A stretch of DNA of 64,000 nt from Closterium sp. NIES-65 (lineage: Eukaryota; Streptophyta; Zygnematophyceae; Desmidiales; Closteriaceae). The stretch is from contig CANXME010000032.1 of assembly GCA_948144175.1 (NCBI GenBank), positions 1,910,802 through 1,974,801 on the forward strand, read 5' to 3'. Made by a program: the position numbers and the translations under genes. A model generated the notes under the pieces. It was not told where the DNA came from. It saw nothing but the letters and a program-made list of their open reading frames with translations, and did not search any database. Shown here piece by piece: positions 1 to 10,412 of the stretch (position 1 is its first letter; every line of letters starts with the position of its first letter).

Positions 1-554
1 CTCTTCCTGCTGCTTCTGCTGCTACTGCTACTACTGCTGCTACTGCCGCCTTGGCTAGCCCTACTGTTCTTACCTTCGAACGTAGTGACAGTCTCGGTGG
101 GGCGGTTCGGTGGACAGTCTCTAGCGGTGGCCATATGCAACTCCAGCGACGTCCACGAGAGTCTCTCACGCCCCAGCAGCTTCGTGAGTGGTATACTAGT
201 TGGGGTTGTGGCGGCGGCCATAGTAGCAGTCGCCCTGGAGCTGGTCAGTCGGGAGTTTCTGGCGGTGGCCAGATGCAGCTGCAGCGGCGTCCGCGCGAGA
301 CCCTTACGTCCCAGCAGCTTCGTGAGTGGTACGCTCAGAGTAGAGGGTCTTGGAGTACTGTTCACTACCCATACCTCATTCCCACCGGTGATCGGGCTGG
401 TCAGACTTGTGGGACAGTCGGTTACACACAGTCCCGCTGCTTCGCCTGTCTGAGCCACGCCTGGCGTACAGAGGTTGGCAACGCGGCTGAGCTCCCCAAC
501 TGGCTGGAGCTGCTTAGGCAGAGGGTGTATATCTTTGCTTTTGACTATGTTGCT
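1..554 (+). pseudogene. Ty1/copia gag fragment (short-LTR family), 5' part
   Basis: The first 50 bases are an ACTGCT-type leader like the one in copia2. The reading frame from 51 then starts ASPTVLTFER, matching the gag N-terminus of copia1 (ASPSVLTFDA). The expected ATG is TTG here, so the start codon is lost. The segment holds two copies of the QQLREWY module (near 175 and 315) and the TGD/Cys-rich domain (PTGDRAGQTCG), ending at a FAFDYVA stretch equivalent to FDLDYDAI in copia1. The core gag helices are deleted. It is interrupted at 555 by an LTR of the copia D family. This is a dead fragment; family assignment is firm from comparison inside the window. Confidence 0.75.
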
Positions 555-1166
555 TGTTGTGTGATGCAATCATTCGCATTCACGTCTGTCTGCCTCCCAT
601 CATATGTTCGTGCGTTGCATGCGTGTTGTGAGTGTGTGTGCAAGAATTTGGCTTTTGTGCGGTTTGGATATTCTGAGTGTGTGTGAATGTTATTTTGGCT
701 TGAGCAGATATCTGAAGTGACTCCTCTGCTCAAGAGCTTTCCGATGAGCCAAGGATCGCTTCAATCGGAGCACGATCAAGAAAGTTACGAACGTTGGAGT
801 TCGTATGTTTTTCATATTTGATTGTGGCAAGTGTGGGAAGTTGTGGGGTTGACTAAATATGTGGTACAGACTTTTGGGGGTTGGTAGATTCGTCTTTTCT
901 ACTGTAGTTGCTGCCAAATGGTTGGGAGAAACCAAACCAGGTTGGCAAGTGTGGCCAAGTTGGGTTGAGGTGGATTGTGGAGGTTGGGATAGTGACTAAG
1001 GTCAAAGTTGGGTTGCCTATGGGGAAGGGAATTGTGTGGCATAGGGTTTCCTTGGTTGAGGACTCTCTTGGGACCTTCCCTCTCCTCCTCCTCATCCCTT
1101 CCACCTGGTTTAGTGCTACTCTAATTCTCTTGTGTGAACTTGTGTGAGACTATTGTGATTGAGTCA
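555..1166 (+). repeat. Isolated LTR of the copia D family
   Basis: This block is about 85-90% identical by eye to the reverse complement of 52359-52841, the 3' LTR of copia D. It starts TGTTGTGTGATG, as the copia D LTR starts TGTTATGTGATG. The right end near GAGTCA (1161-1166) is my estimate, because the copia D copy is truncated before it. No internal element sequence follows, so it is a solo LTR or a remnant sitting in the gag fragment to its left. Bases 1167-1371 hold nothing I recognise except a short stretch near 1168 that may continue the gag fragment. Confidence 0.7.
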
Positions 1167-1371
1167 AGATTCTATGGCAGCATACCCCCTAGTGCGTCGA
1201 AATTGATAACTCAAGAAAAACTTCACCTTTTTGTTCAATTTAACTTGGGAATTGTAGCCACGGAGTAGAGGTACAACATATCCGAGTTTTCTGAAGTTTT
1301 CACAAAGCACTTTTTGTCGACAGCGTTTCTTGTGAGCGCGACTTTTCTGTCCAGAATTCTAAGCCAACGAT

Positions 1372-1560
1372 TTTGAGTCCACTGCTGCGTCTGCCTTAGT
1401 TGCTGAGCTTGTCGGCTTTGCTGCTTGCTATCGTCTAGACTGCGCCGCTAGTCTTGTTAGTGTGTCTCAGTTTGTCTGTCCTCCGTCCGTCAGGGGTGAG
1501 TGTGCTCTTAGCACGGACGTCCTTGAGGACAGGCAAGAGGAGTTCCAGTGTTTTGCTGCT
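1372..1560 (+). pseudogene. Copia pol fragment (integrase-RT linker)
   Basis: About 190 bases closely match copia1 at 14256-14444, the linker upstream of reverse transcriptase. Shared text includes CALSTDVLEDRQEEFQCF. The frame is open but starts and stops abruptly. The fragment runs straight into the minisatellite at 1561, so the array grew at, or joined to, this break. Confidence 0.7.
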
Positions 1561-2760
1561 GTGTGACGTGGCACGTGGGGCTGGTTGGTGGACGTGGCGG
1601 ATGCAGGAGGGTGTGACGTGGCGGAAGGTGAGGGTGGGGGATGACGTGACAGATGCAGGTGGGTGTGACGTGGCGGAAGGTGAGGGTTGGGGATGACGTG
1701 GCACCCTAAAAGGGTACACGTGAGCGGCGCATGACGAAGCGAGGCGTCTCAGGTGGGTGGGGGGTGACGTGGCTCTTGGTGGGGGGTGTGACGTGGCAAG
1801 TAGGGCGGGTTGTTGGCGGATGCAAAAGGGTGTGACGTGGCAGAATGTGAGGGTTGGGGCTGACGTGGCGGTTTGGAATGGTACACGGGAGCGGCGCGTG
1901 ACGAGGCGACGCGTGTCAGGTGGGTGGGGGGTGACGTGGCATGGGGTGGGAGGGTGTGACATGGCACGTGGGGCTGGTTGTTGGTGGACGTGGCGGATGC
2001 AGGAGGGTGTGACGTGGCACGTGGGGCTGGTTGATGGACGTGGCGGACAAGGTGGGTGTGACGTGGCACGTGGGGCTGGTTGGTGGACGTGGCGGATGCA
2101 GGAGGGTGTGACGTGGCGGAAGGTGAGGGTGGGGGATGACGTGACAGATGCAGGTGGGTGTGACGTGGCGGAAGGTGAGGGTTGGGGATGACATGGCACC
2201 CTAAAAAGATACACGTGAGCGGCGCATGACGAAGCGAGGCGTTTAGGTGGGTGGGGGGTGACGTGGCTCTTGGTGGGGGGTGTGACGTGGCAAGTAGGGC
2301 GGGTTGTTGGCGGATGCAAAAGGGTGTGACGTGGCAGAATGTGAGGGTTGGGGCTGACGTGGCGGTTTGGAATGGTACATGGGAGCGGCGCGTGACGAGG
2401 CAACGCGTGTCAGGTGGGTGGGGGGTGACGTGGCATGGGGTGGGAGGGTGTGACGTGGCACGTGGGGCTGGTTGTTGGTGGACGGGGCGGATGCAGGAGG
2501 GTGTGACGTGGTGGAAGGTGAGGGTTGGGGATGACGTGGCGGATGCAGGTGGGTGTGACATGGCGGAAGGTGAGGGTTGGGGATGACGTGGCGGTTAGAA
2601 ATGGTACACGTGACCACTGCGCATGACGAAGCGAGGCGTGTCAGGTGGGTGGGGGGTGACGTGGCTTGTGGTAGGGGGGTGTGACGTGGCAAGTGGGCCG
2701 GGTTGTTGGTGGACGTGTCGGATGGTGCAGAGTGTGACGTGGCAAGTTCAAACAGTGTTG
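1561..2760 (+). repeat. GC-rich minisatellite with repeated TGACGTGGC motifs
   Basis: Irregular repeats built from TGACGTGGC, CACGTGGGGCTGG and GGTGAGGGTTGGGGA. A higher-order copy is visible: the segment around 1696-1975 recurs at about 2190-2470, an offset of 494 bases (the same junction falls at 1800 and 2294). Long open frames on the minus strand are a by-product of the repeat (His/Pro/Ser-rich) and are not genes. Confidence 0.85.
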
Positions 2761-2910
2761 TTAGTCACCATCCCATGGTCACGCGGCCACCCTCATAACT
2801 GCTGGTTTCTCTCTTCCATGTCGTGTTGTATACCTTACACCCCTGCGCAGAACAAAGCCTACTTAGTGTGCTCTCAGCTCATGTTTCTGAACCCGCTGGA
2901 GAAAATATAG

Positions 2911-3954
2911 TACTACCCTGCACCGGAGGAAGTGTTCGAAGCGTTCTCTGTCTACTTGTCTGCAAAAGGGCTCGACGCAATGAAGCTGCTGTGGTTGCAC
3001 AATGACAAGTCAACCATGGGAGTCTTCAACCACCAGCTGTCCTTAACAAGGTCAACTATCAACTCCACCCTCAGGCCAGCAGCATACACCGGCATGGGCC
3101 TTGCCGATTACAGCCATCTCGTGGATAGCCTGCCCACTGAGCTACACCCAATGACCTGGTTCGACGACGATCAACTCCTAGGCGAGTACAGAGATTGTAT
3201 GTGCAGTGCAACTCGAAAACACAATATGCCCTACCCTATGCCCCTTGGCAGCTACATATCACCGTGCGATGTGGCTCACCCTGACTCTCATTTCCCCATT
3301 TGATTTCTCTACAAAACCCTTTCCAACTCATACCCTCCCTGCCAAAAAGCAGAACAGTGGGCCCTCAACTGGCGCTTTGACAAGGCCACCGGGACACCCT
3401 TCAGCAACCCCTTGTTCGCTTATGCGTTCAAGCTCTCCTTCAAGAGGGGCGGGGCGGTGTTCACCAAGTTCAAGAGCCGCATGGTGGCATGGGGCCTGTT
3501 TTCGGTAAGGATGTAGATATGTGTTTGTACCCCCATGCCTCATCCCCTTAACCCCTTGCCTGTACTTCAGCTAAAACCCTGGTCGATTAGGCCTTTGCAG
3601 TTACGTAGATAGTGACGACTGCATCACCGCTTTTAGTTGCCTCATTTACCCGTAACCTACCCTCCTCATAAACCATCCACCCAACCCTACACCACATTGC
3701 AGATCGAATGGCCCCTTCTGCAGGATAAGCGTTGCAAGCGAATCAGTAGCCAGCCGGAGCAGAACAGGCCAGACTACAAGGAGTGGTGCGAAAGGGTCAA
3801 ACAGATGATTCATTTTGCTGTCGTGGAGTGGAGGATCCCCCACGATCCGGCTATGGGTGCGTTCGTCTTTCCGAACAAGTTCCTCATCGACGACGGCGAC
3901 CTTGGAGATGTCGTCCTTGCCCACCGGGCGCTTTCAAGGCCCGCCAGTGCGTAG
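2911..3954 (+). CDS. Spliced host gene of unknown function (three 3' exons)
   Basis: Three exons join in one frame. Exon a is 2911-3196, after an AG acceptor (AAAATATAG) and before a strong donor GTATGT. Exon b is 3350-3504, donor GTAAGG. Exon c is 3703-3954, after acceptor ACATTGCAG, ending in TAG. Phases fit: one base is left at 3196, completed by CA at 3350; the second intron is phase 0. The predicted C-terminal 230 residues are non-repetitive and mixed in composition (for example EQWALNWRFDKATG, then IEWPLLQDKRCKRI), unlike the transposons around it. I do not recognise a family. The 5' exon was not found; it may lie in 2760-2910 or be cut off by the minisatellite. Bases 3955-4250 hold no visible gene. 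Confidence applies to the exon structure, not to function. Confidence 0.55.
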
Positions 3955-4250
3955 GCTATTTGACCTGGTGCTAAGACTGCTTGTTGCTAGAATGCTGAAT
4001 AATGGTTCTTGTAAACCGCAATAATAAATGCTATTTTGAAATCCTCAATATCCAAAATGAACAAAAACAGAATCTAGTTTGGAATTATTTGGTCACGAAT
4101 TTGCAACAAAACGGATTGCGCCCGAATGTCATCCGCAAAAGCTCGCGTGCCAAATTGGAACTTGAACCAAGCCAAACCTTGTCGCGAGATGTGTCTCGGA
4201 GCTCCTATCAAATGACTCCAACCGTCGGTCCAAATTGGCTCAGGATTTTT

Positions 4251-5127
4251 TTACGCGAAGACAATCGAAATCAAAATTCGTCCAAACCTGGCATAGGGTT
4301 TTTGTGATGCATATGCTCCAAACGCCTCTTGCTTCAACTTCACCAGCTCTCCAAGCACTTGATTTATTGAGGGGCGGGAAGCTGCAGGCATGGCAGTGCA
4401 GGAGAGAGCAAGACGAGCCCAGCGCAGCACCAAGTCATCTGGCGCATCCAAGTAGGGGTCCTTGAACACTGCCACCGCATCTGACTCCACGAACGGGGCG
4501 ATCTGTTGGATTGGAAGGGATTACAGACATGCAAATCAATGCCTGAGTGACCATTGCACATGCCAATGAATCAAGCACTGAACAGTAGTCAAACAATGCT
4601 TGCATTAGGAAATTTAGGTAGTAAATTTGCATCAAGCAACTGTAGCTCACCCATTGCTTCAAGCAGATCTTGCTGGCCTCGCTCACATGCACGGCCTTGC
4701 GCGGCGAGATGACCACCAGCATCACCACACCGAAGCTGTTAGCACCAACCCGGCGACAGAAACAAGGGGTCCAAAATGGAGGATGATGCAGGGCCCCATC
4801 GCCCCTCTTAGTGAGGGGCAGCTGCACCAGTTGATTGAGCCCCCGTTCGTCCAGTAGGGTCAAACAGAGGGGGGCGGAAGTGGGAAGGAGTAGGTGTGGT
4901 AGGTAGAACTCTGGTCTGGTTGTTTGTTTTGCTTGTGTTTGCATCTTCCTTTGTAATACGCCCCCTGATTAATGCAAGGACCGTTCGAGAGAAAAGAAAA
5001 AAAAAAAAGAGAAAGGCACGTCTCTGGGCTTGCCTGTACACGTCTGCTGCTGGAGTGGCCTTGTGGGACTTGTAGTAGGCAGGGTCCACATAACCCGGTG
5101 TCCCCATCACTTGAGTGGCAGCCACAG
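4251..5127 (-). pseudogene. Receptor-like protein kinase, C-terminal exons (truncated)
   Basis: Three minus-strand exons encode the end of a plant-type kinase domain. Exon A (about 5127-5034) has the activation loop and P+1 region, TQVMGTPGYVDPAYY, then PAADVY. Exon B (4735-4651) has SFGVVMLVVISPRKAV, subdomain IX. Exon C (4502-4251) has the C-lobe LVLRWARLALSCT and RPSINQVLGELVKLKQE. The A-B intron (5033-4736) starts GC and ends AG; splicing completes Ser in DVYSFGVV. The B-C intron (4650-4503) starts GTGAGC and ends AACAG. The P-loop, VAIK lysine and HRD loop are absent: upstream there are only GC-rich repeats and a copia leader and LTR. It is probably a truncated gene or pseudogene and cannot be an active kinase alone. 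Confidence 0.75.
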
Positions 5128-5350
5128 AGGCGACTGCTCCAGGGGCCAGGGGTGGCTGCTGCAGTGGCGGCTGCTCCAGGGGCGGCTGCTCCAAGGGCGG
5201 CTGCTCCAGGGGCCAGGGGCGGCTCTTGCAGTGGCGGCTGCTCCAGGGGCCAGGGGCGGCTGCTCCAGGGGCCAGGGGCGGCTACTGCAGGGGCGGCTGC
5301 TCCAGGGGCGGCTGCTCCAGGGGCCAGGGACGGCTGCTCCAGGGGCGGCG
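5128..5350. repeat. GC-rich tandem repeat (GGCGGCTGCTCCAGG type)
   Basis: Repeats of about 15 and 24 bases, GGCGGCTGCTCCAGG with or without GGCCAGG, read in one minus-strand frame as PPLEQPPLAPGA-like text running directly into kinase exon A. It may be an expanded exon or an unrelated array. Confidence 0.8.
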
Positions 5351-5834
5351 TCGCTGGTGTAGGGCAGGCCCGCACGCTGTTGCAAAGCAGGCGCGGGCGC
5401 AGGGGAGGCAGAGGCGGTGGCCAAGGGAGGGTGCGCCGCGACGAGCAGGGACAGCGCCCAGGGGGCGCCGCGATGAGCAGGGGCGCCGCGACGAGCAGGG
5501 GCGGCGTCCAGGGGGCGCCGCGACGAGCAGGGGCGACGCCGCGTAGGTCCTGCAGGGGCATCGCGACGAGGCAGCGGGGGTTGCGGGGCGACGCGACGGG
5601 CTCCCGGGGGGCGGCGCGACCGTTGACGGGGGGGGACGCGCGGGTCTTCGGGGTGGTACATGAAGCAGGATGCCGCCACGCGCCTCGGGGCGCACGGCGG
5701 GTAGAAAACCGCCACGCGCCCCGAGCGCGTGGCGGGAAGAAAAAAGCGTCGCGCGCCACGGGGTGCGCGACAGACAGGAAAGCAGCGGAAGCACGTGGGG
5801 CCCACAGGCCAAGAGCGAAACAGCTTTGATTCCA
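5351..5834 (-). mobile_element. Copia3 5' leader with PBS
   Basis: GC-rich sequence (GCGCCGCGACGAGCAGGGG repeats) resembling the leader of copia2 at 9160-9560, including an A-run (minus-strand T-run). On the minus strand it follows an LTR ending in TTGACA and starts with TGGAATCAAAGCTG (5834-5821), an initiator-Met-like primer-binding site. No gag follows; the kinase-side repeat begins instead. Confidence 0.6.
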
Positions 5835-6063
5835 TGTCAAGATACTAAGCTAGTTGGGCTTAGGAGCCATGGCTAGGAGCTTAGGTTTTGGGGTTGAAGA
5901 GGGATGTCGAGAGAGTTTAGGAAGAGGAAAAGTTGCTTCACTAAGAAAGATGAGTACAAGATATAGCAAGGAGAAGCATGGTGCACCACCTACAGCAAAT
6001 TAGGATGTGCTACACTCTACACTGCAGACAATTATAAAGAACATATATAAATATAGTTCAACA
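5835..6063 (-). repeat. Copia3 5' LTR
   Basis: A 229-base block on the minus strand starts TGTTGAACTATATTTATATATG and ends ATCTTGACA. It is followed by a PBS-like sequence, so it has the TG...CA form of an LTR. AT-rich TATA-like sequence lies just inside its 5' end. It interrupts copia2 exactly at 6064, so copia3 appears to be inserted in copia2. No 3' LTR was found in the window. Confidence 0.6.
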
Positions 6064-9000
6064 GTGGCGAGGCAGGCGGTAGCTGTGACTGCGACTGGAC
6101 AGGCAGAGGACACTCTAAGGAGGGAGGAGGACCAGGAGGAGGCGGCTGACCAAGAACCTGCTGAAGGAGCGAAACGAAGTACGTCCGCGGCCGTGAAGTG
6201 CCCCCAGAACCAGCAGAGACAGCACCAGAACCTCCAGCCGGACCAGCACCGGCACCACCTCCAGCAGCTCCAGTACCTCCCGCAGCACCAGCAGCACCTC
6301 CAGCAGCACCAACTCTAGCAGCACCAGTAGTACCTCCAGCAGTACCAGCACCAGCTGCACCAGTAACACCTTCAGCAGCACCAGCACCAGCAGCACCTCC
6401 AGCACCTCCAGGACCTCCAGTAGCAGCAGGGCCTCCAGTGGGCAGCACCTCACCACCAGACGCTCCACTCCGGAGGCTGCAGCGCCTAGCGTACCACTCA
6501 CGTAGTCGCTGAGGGGAGGGAGGCTCCGGCTGCAACACTGCACCCACAGGGCCACCAGCCCCAACTCCAGTAGACCCCCCAGCTCAAGTAGCCCCACGAC
6601 GGAGGCTGTAACTCTGGGAGTACCACTCACGTAGCTGCTGTGAAGAGGGAGCGCCAATAGGCGCAGTACGGTCAGTCGTAGAACCCCCAGCCTCAGCTCC
6701 TCGAGGCTCAGCACCCCCAATCGCAGCACCCCCAGGCTCAGCACCCCCAGGCTCAGCTCCCGTAGTCTCCGCACCCCCAGACTCAGCACCCCCTGTCTCA
6801 GTACCCCCAGACCCAGCACCACCAGGCTCGGTACGCTCAGCACCTCGCGCAGGACCAAAGTCAACAGCTACCCCGACAGGCTCGACCGGGTCTACCTGGG
6901 AAACACCTGAGGGAGCAGTACCCTGGGGAGGGAGGGGGTCTACCGACGGGACACCTGGGGTGAGGAAGAGCGGCGGGGGGGGGGAGCGGGGCCGTGCGGT
7001 AGGGGAAGAGACGGTAAAAGGGTACCGACTCGTCAAAGGTGACGTCATGAGAGGGGAAGACACGGTGCGAGGTGGGGTGGTAAAACTGCCAGCCACGCGC
7101 GTCAGGGACAAAGCCAAGGAAGACACAGGGAACGGCACGGGAGGAGAGCTTGTCCGCGGACGTATCGCGGACAAAGGCTCGACATCCCCAGACCCGGAAG
7201 ACCGACGCATCGCCAACCTCCCCCGTCCAACACAGGGTGGGCGAGGTCTCCGGAACGGAGACACGGGGCCAGAGGTTGAGCTGATGCGCGGCGTACTACA
7301 TTGCAAACGGCCACAGGAAATGGGGGGCAGCCGCATGGATCAAGGAGGTACGAGCGACCTCCATAACTAGACCAATGCGGCGCTCAGCAACCCCATTCTG
7401 CTGCAGAGAGGCCGGGAGAGTGAATGCCTGGCGGATGCCGTGCTCCGCACAGTAGGCTGCCAAGAGGTCAGAGGAAAACTCACCACCTCGGTCAGAGTGC
7501 AGACGCAGGACAGGAAAGTCCGACTGGAACCGCTTCCGGAGCTGGAGACGAGCAGCGCGGATCCAAGGAATCAAGACATCAGGGACCTCACCCTTGGTAC
7601 GCAAGGGGAAGACCGTGGTGTAGCGCGTGTAGTCATCGACGACCAGCAGAAAGTACCGCTCGTGGCCCTGTCCCCGGACGCGGGCTGGGCCCCACACGTC
7701 CGGGTGGAGAGTCTGCAGGGGAGCCTCTGTGGGAGGGAACGAGGAGGAGTGAGGAGCAGCGCGCTGCCACCCCTCGACACAGGGAAGACAAGGAGGAGCA
7801 GGCGACGGTGGGAGGGGAGGGAGAAGCCTGGGAAGACCAGGCACAAGGTACCGGGAATGCATGCTGCGAAGGCGCTGCACTGACGGGCGACCAAGGCGGT
7901 GGTGCCAGAGGACAGTCCGGTGCGGCAGGGAGCGACACGAGCAGGGGGCGGACAGCTGACCTGACGTAGACGCAGATGCAGCTACCTGAGGGGACTCAGT
8001 GGTCAGTGTGTACAGGTCCGGCCCTGGCTGCCGAGTGAAGGTAGCCAGGTGACGACCCGTCTGGGCACACGTGCAGTGCGTCACACGCTCGTAGGCCGGG
8101 GTGAACTGGTGAACACCCGCGTCCTGAAGCGCAGAACCCGCCACCAAGTTCATAGAGAACGAGGGGAGGTAAAGGCCCGACAGCGTGCCAGACGGGACAG
8201 CAGGACAGGGGAGGGCAGTGGTGGAGGTTGCAAGGACCGGACCCCCTGAGGGGTCAGCCAGGGAGACAGCAACTGGTCTAAGAAGCTGCTCTAGGGCAGT
8301 GCGGTCGCGAAAGAAAAAACGGGAAGCACTTGAGTCCAGTGTGAAGGTGTGCAGTGCCTCAGTAGACGCGGTACCAGCAGACACAAACGCACTAGTACCT
8401 AGAGCAGCAGCCTCACTAGGACCTAGGGCAGCAGACGCACGAGCACCTAGAGCTGCAGCTTCACTGGTCCCAATACCCGGGTCGGGCGGTACACGCAGGA
8501 AACAGTCACCCTCAACACTAATAGTCAATGCATACATAGCAGCAAGGATAGCATCATAATCAAGAGCAAAGATGTCAATTCCCTTCTTAAGCAGATCAGC
8601 CCAGCGCGGCAGCTCAGAGGCGTCAGGAAACTGCTCCCGCCAGGCGTCGTCAAGGCGAAAGAAACAGCACTGCACCATGTGAAACCTCCCACAAGTCTGG
8701 TCAGTGTGGTCACCTGTGCGAATGACGTACGGGCAGGTACCTCCACCCCCAGACCCCCCACGCTGAGAGTACCACTTATGGAGCTGCTGGGGCGACTGGG
8801 GCTCGCGCTCATCTAACAGCAGGTGGCTGCGAACGGCTAGGCGAGCATGGGCGTCACGAATCTGCCACTGTGAGCGAGCAGTACTGTCAGCCGTAGCAGC
8901 ACGTGCGGGAGCAGCGCAGGGCGTGTGGTCATACAGGGAAACGTCGTCCTTGGCAGTGATCTGGAGGAACAAGTGCAGGTCATCGAGCCAGACATCAAAC

Positions 9001-9278
9001 TTAATCGGTCGGCCCTCAGCGTCAAAGGTGAGAATAGTAGGACTGGTCATAGTGGCAGTCGCAGTAGCAGCAGTAGCAGTAGCAGCAGTAGCAGTAGCAG
9101 TATCAGCAGTAGCAGTAGCAGTAGTGGCAGTAGCAGGAACAGGAACAGTAGTTGCTGCAGGTGGGGCGGCGCGGCTCGAATAGGGCGGCGCGATTCGGGC
9201 GGCGCGACTCGGGCGGCGCGGCTCGGGCAGGGCGGCTGGAGCGGGCGGTCCGCGGTTGTGCGTGGGCTGCAGTCGCAC
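6064..9278 (-). pseudogene. Copia2 gag-pol (gag core deleted, pol truncated)
   Basis: On the minus strand the frame opens at 9278, with the family gag N-terminus (TSPTILTFDAEGRPIKFDVW) near 9050. About 130 residues of gag core are missing compared with copia1, so DERE is joined to PQSPQQLHKWY. Then come the Cys/His domain (CPYVIRTGDHTDQTCGRFH), the protease region (HTFTLDSS), and integrase with HHRLG and C-x2-C, DVWGP, HSDRGGEF and QQNGVAERRIG, so the DDE triad is kept. An in-frame TAG lies at 7298-7296 where relatives have Gln, a frameshift in a G-run near 6975, and a TGA at 6586-6584. Beyond these is the GGAE-repeat and QQLREWY linker. RT and RNase H are lost at the copia3 LTR. Confidence 0.85.
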
Positions 9279-9628
9279 GCGGGCGGCGGCCTACGAGGGC
9301 GACGCGGCGGCCTACGGGCGGGGCTGCGACGCTCTGGACGGCCAAAAGGGCCGGTCGGCGGGCGGCTAGTGGGCTGCTCGTGGGCGGCTCTGGTCGTGCG
9401 GGCGGCTAACAGTCGGCGCGCGCGCAGAAGAGGCTGCGCGCGGGCTGCTAGCGGACTACGTGCGCTAAAAAAAAAGGCTGCGCGCTGCACTAGCAAGCTG
9501 TGTACGGGCAGCAGGAGAAGGAGAGGCGCACGAGGGCGCACTAGGAGAGAGGCGCTCGAGGGCGCTTCTAGCGAAAGGTGGGCCCTTAGGTAAGCGATCC
9601 TATATCTAAACATACGCTCTTAATACCA
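9279..9628 (-). mobile_element. Copia2 5' leader and PBS
   Basis: GC-rich leader with GCAGTA triplets near 9056-9145 and an A-run at 9467-9476. The PBS TGGTATTAAGAGCG is on the minus strand at 9628-9615, just after the LTR end TTTCTGACA, and resembles the complement of the initiator tRNA-Met 3' end. Confidence 0.7.
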
Positions 9629-9694
9629 TGTCAGAAACAAGAAGTGATGAACTAGGAACATTTGGGAGTACAAGTATGAAACCCTAGAGAAATG
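9629..9694 (-). repeat. Copia2 5' LTR, inner half (split by copia1)
   Basis: Reverse-complement match to the 3' half of the 133-base copia1 LTR (shared TACAAGTA and AACCCTA). The other half lies at 16415-16479. The cut is the copia1 insertion with target duplication AAATG (9690-9694). Confidence 0.8.
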
Positions 9695-9827
9695 TGTTAG
9701 AACATTATAGCTTATACATTTGTGTAGGCTGTAGTGGGGTAGCCCATAAGGGGTACAACCCAATTAGGGTTAGTACTTGTACCCAACTCTTTCATAGTTC
9801 AATCATTCTCTCGTTCTCATCTTCACA
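9695..9827 (+). repeat. Copia1 5' LTR
   Basis: 133 bases, TGTTAGAACATTATAGC to ATCTTCACA, differing from the 3' LTR (16282-16414) at about two positions by eye. It is followed at 9828 by the PBS TGGTATAGAGCTGG. It is very short for a copia LTR. Confidence 0.95.
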
Positions 9828-10412
9828 TGGTATAGAGCTGGTTCCCTTGTGGGAACTGTTCCTAGGGCCCACCGACTTTTTTTTTCTGCCCGGAGCACGC
9901 TTGGCCCCTGCCCGAGTCGCGCCCAATGTCGTTCCCCCCTCTAGCGGGATCTAGCGGCCCCTTTTACGGCTTCTAACGGCCTTGTTGCGCCGCCCTTTTG
10001 GCCCCGTCGCGCCGCCCTTTCGACCCCGTCGCGCCGCCCTTGCGGCCCCGTCGCGCCGCCCTTGCGGCCCCGTCGCGCCGCCCTTTACGCGGCCCCGTCG
10101 CCGCCACTTCCTGCGGCCCTGTCGCCGCCCTTTCAGCGGCCCCGTTGCCGCCCTTCCACGGCCCCGTCGCCGCTCCGCCGCCCAGCGCCCGAGCTGCAGA
10201 GCAACCAAACCGCCGAGCAGCCGAGCCGCCCAGCAGCCCAGCCGCCCAGCAGCCGAGACACCGAGCAGCCGAGCCGCCCGACCGCCGAGCCGCCCAGCAG
10301 CCGAGCCGCCGAGCAGCCGAGCCGCCCGACCGCCCCACTTGCCTGGTAAGAGCAGCGTCTCAGCCACTGCACTGCCCTGCCCCACTGTCCTCACTGCCTG
10401 TCTACTGCTGTC
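9828..10412 (+). mobile_element. Copia1 leader
   Basis: PBS at 9828-9841, then a CCG-rich untranslated leader with repeated GCCCCGTCGCGCCGCCCTT (about 9985-10090) and CCGAGCAGCCGAGCCGCC (about 10205-10340) blocks. Frames that stay open through it on both strands are repeat artefacts. The gag ATG follows at 10413. Confidence 0.75.

Noticed and set aside
1435..2692. Long His/Pro/Ser frames on the minus strand
   Set aside because: They are created by the TGACGTGG minisatellite and have no domain features.
4860..5840. 326-codon frame on the minus strand and 285 codons on the plus strand
   Set aside because: GC-rich repeats keep several frames open on both strands; only the kinase exons and the LTR/PBS structure have independent support.
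9951..10394. Long Gly/Ala/Arg and Pro/Arg frames before the copia1 gag
   Set aside because: They are overlapping frames of the CCG-rich leader repeats on both strands.
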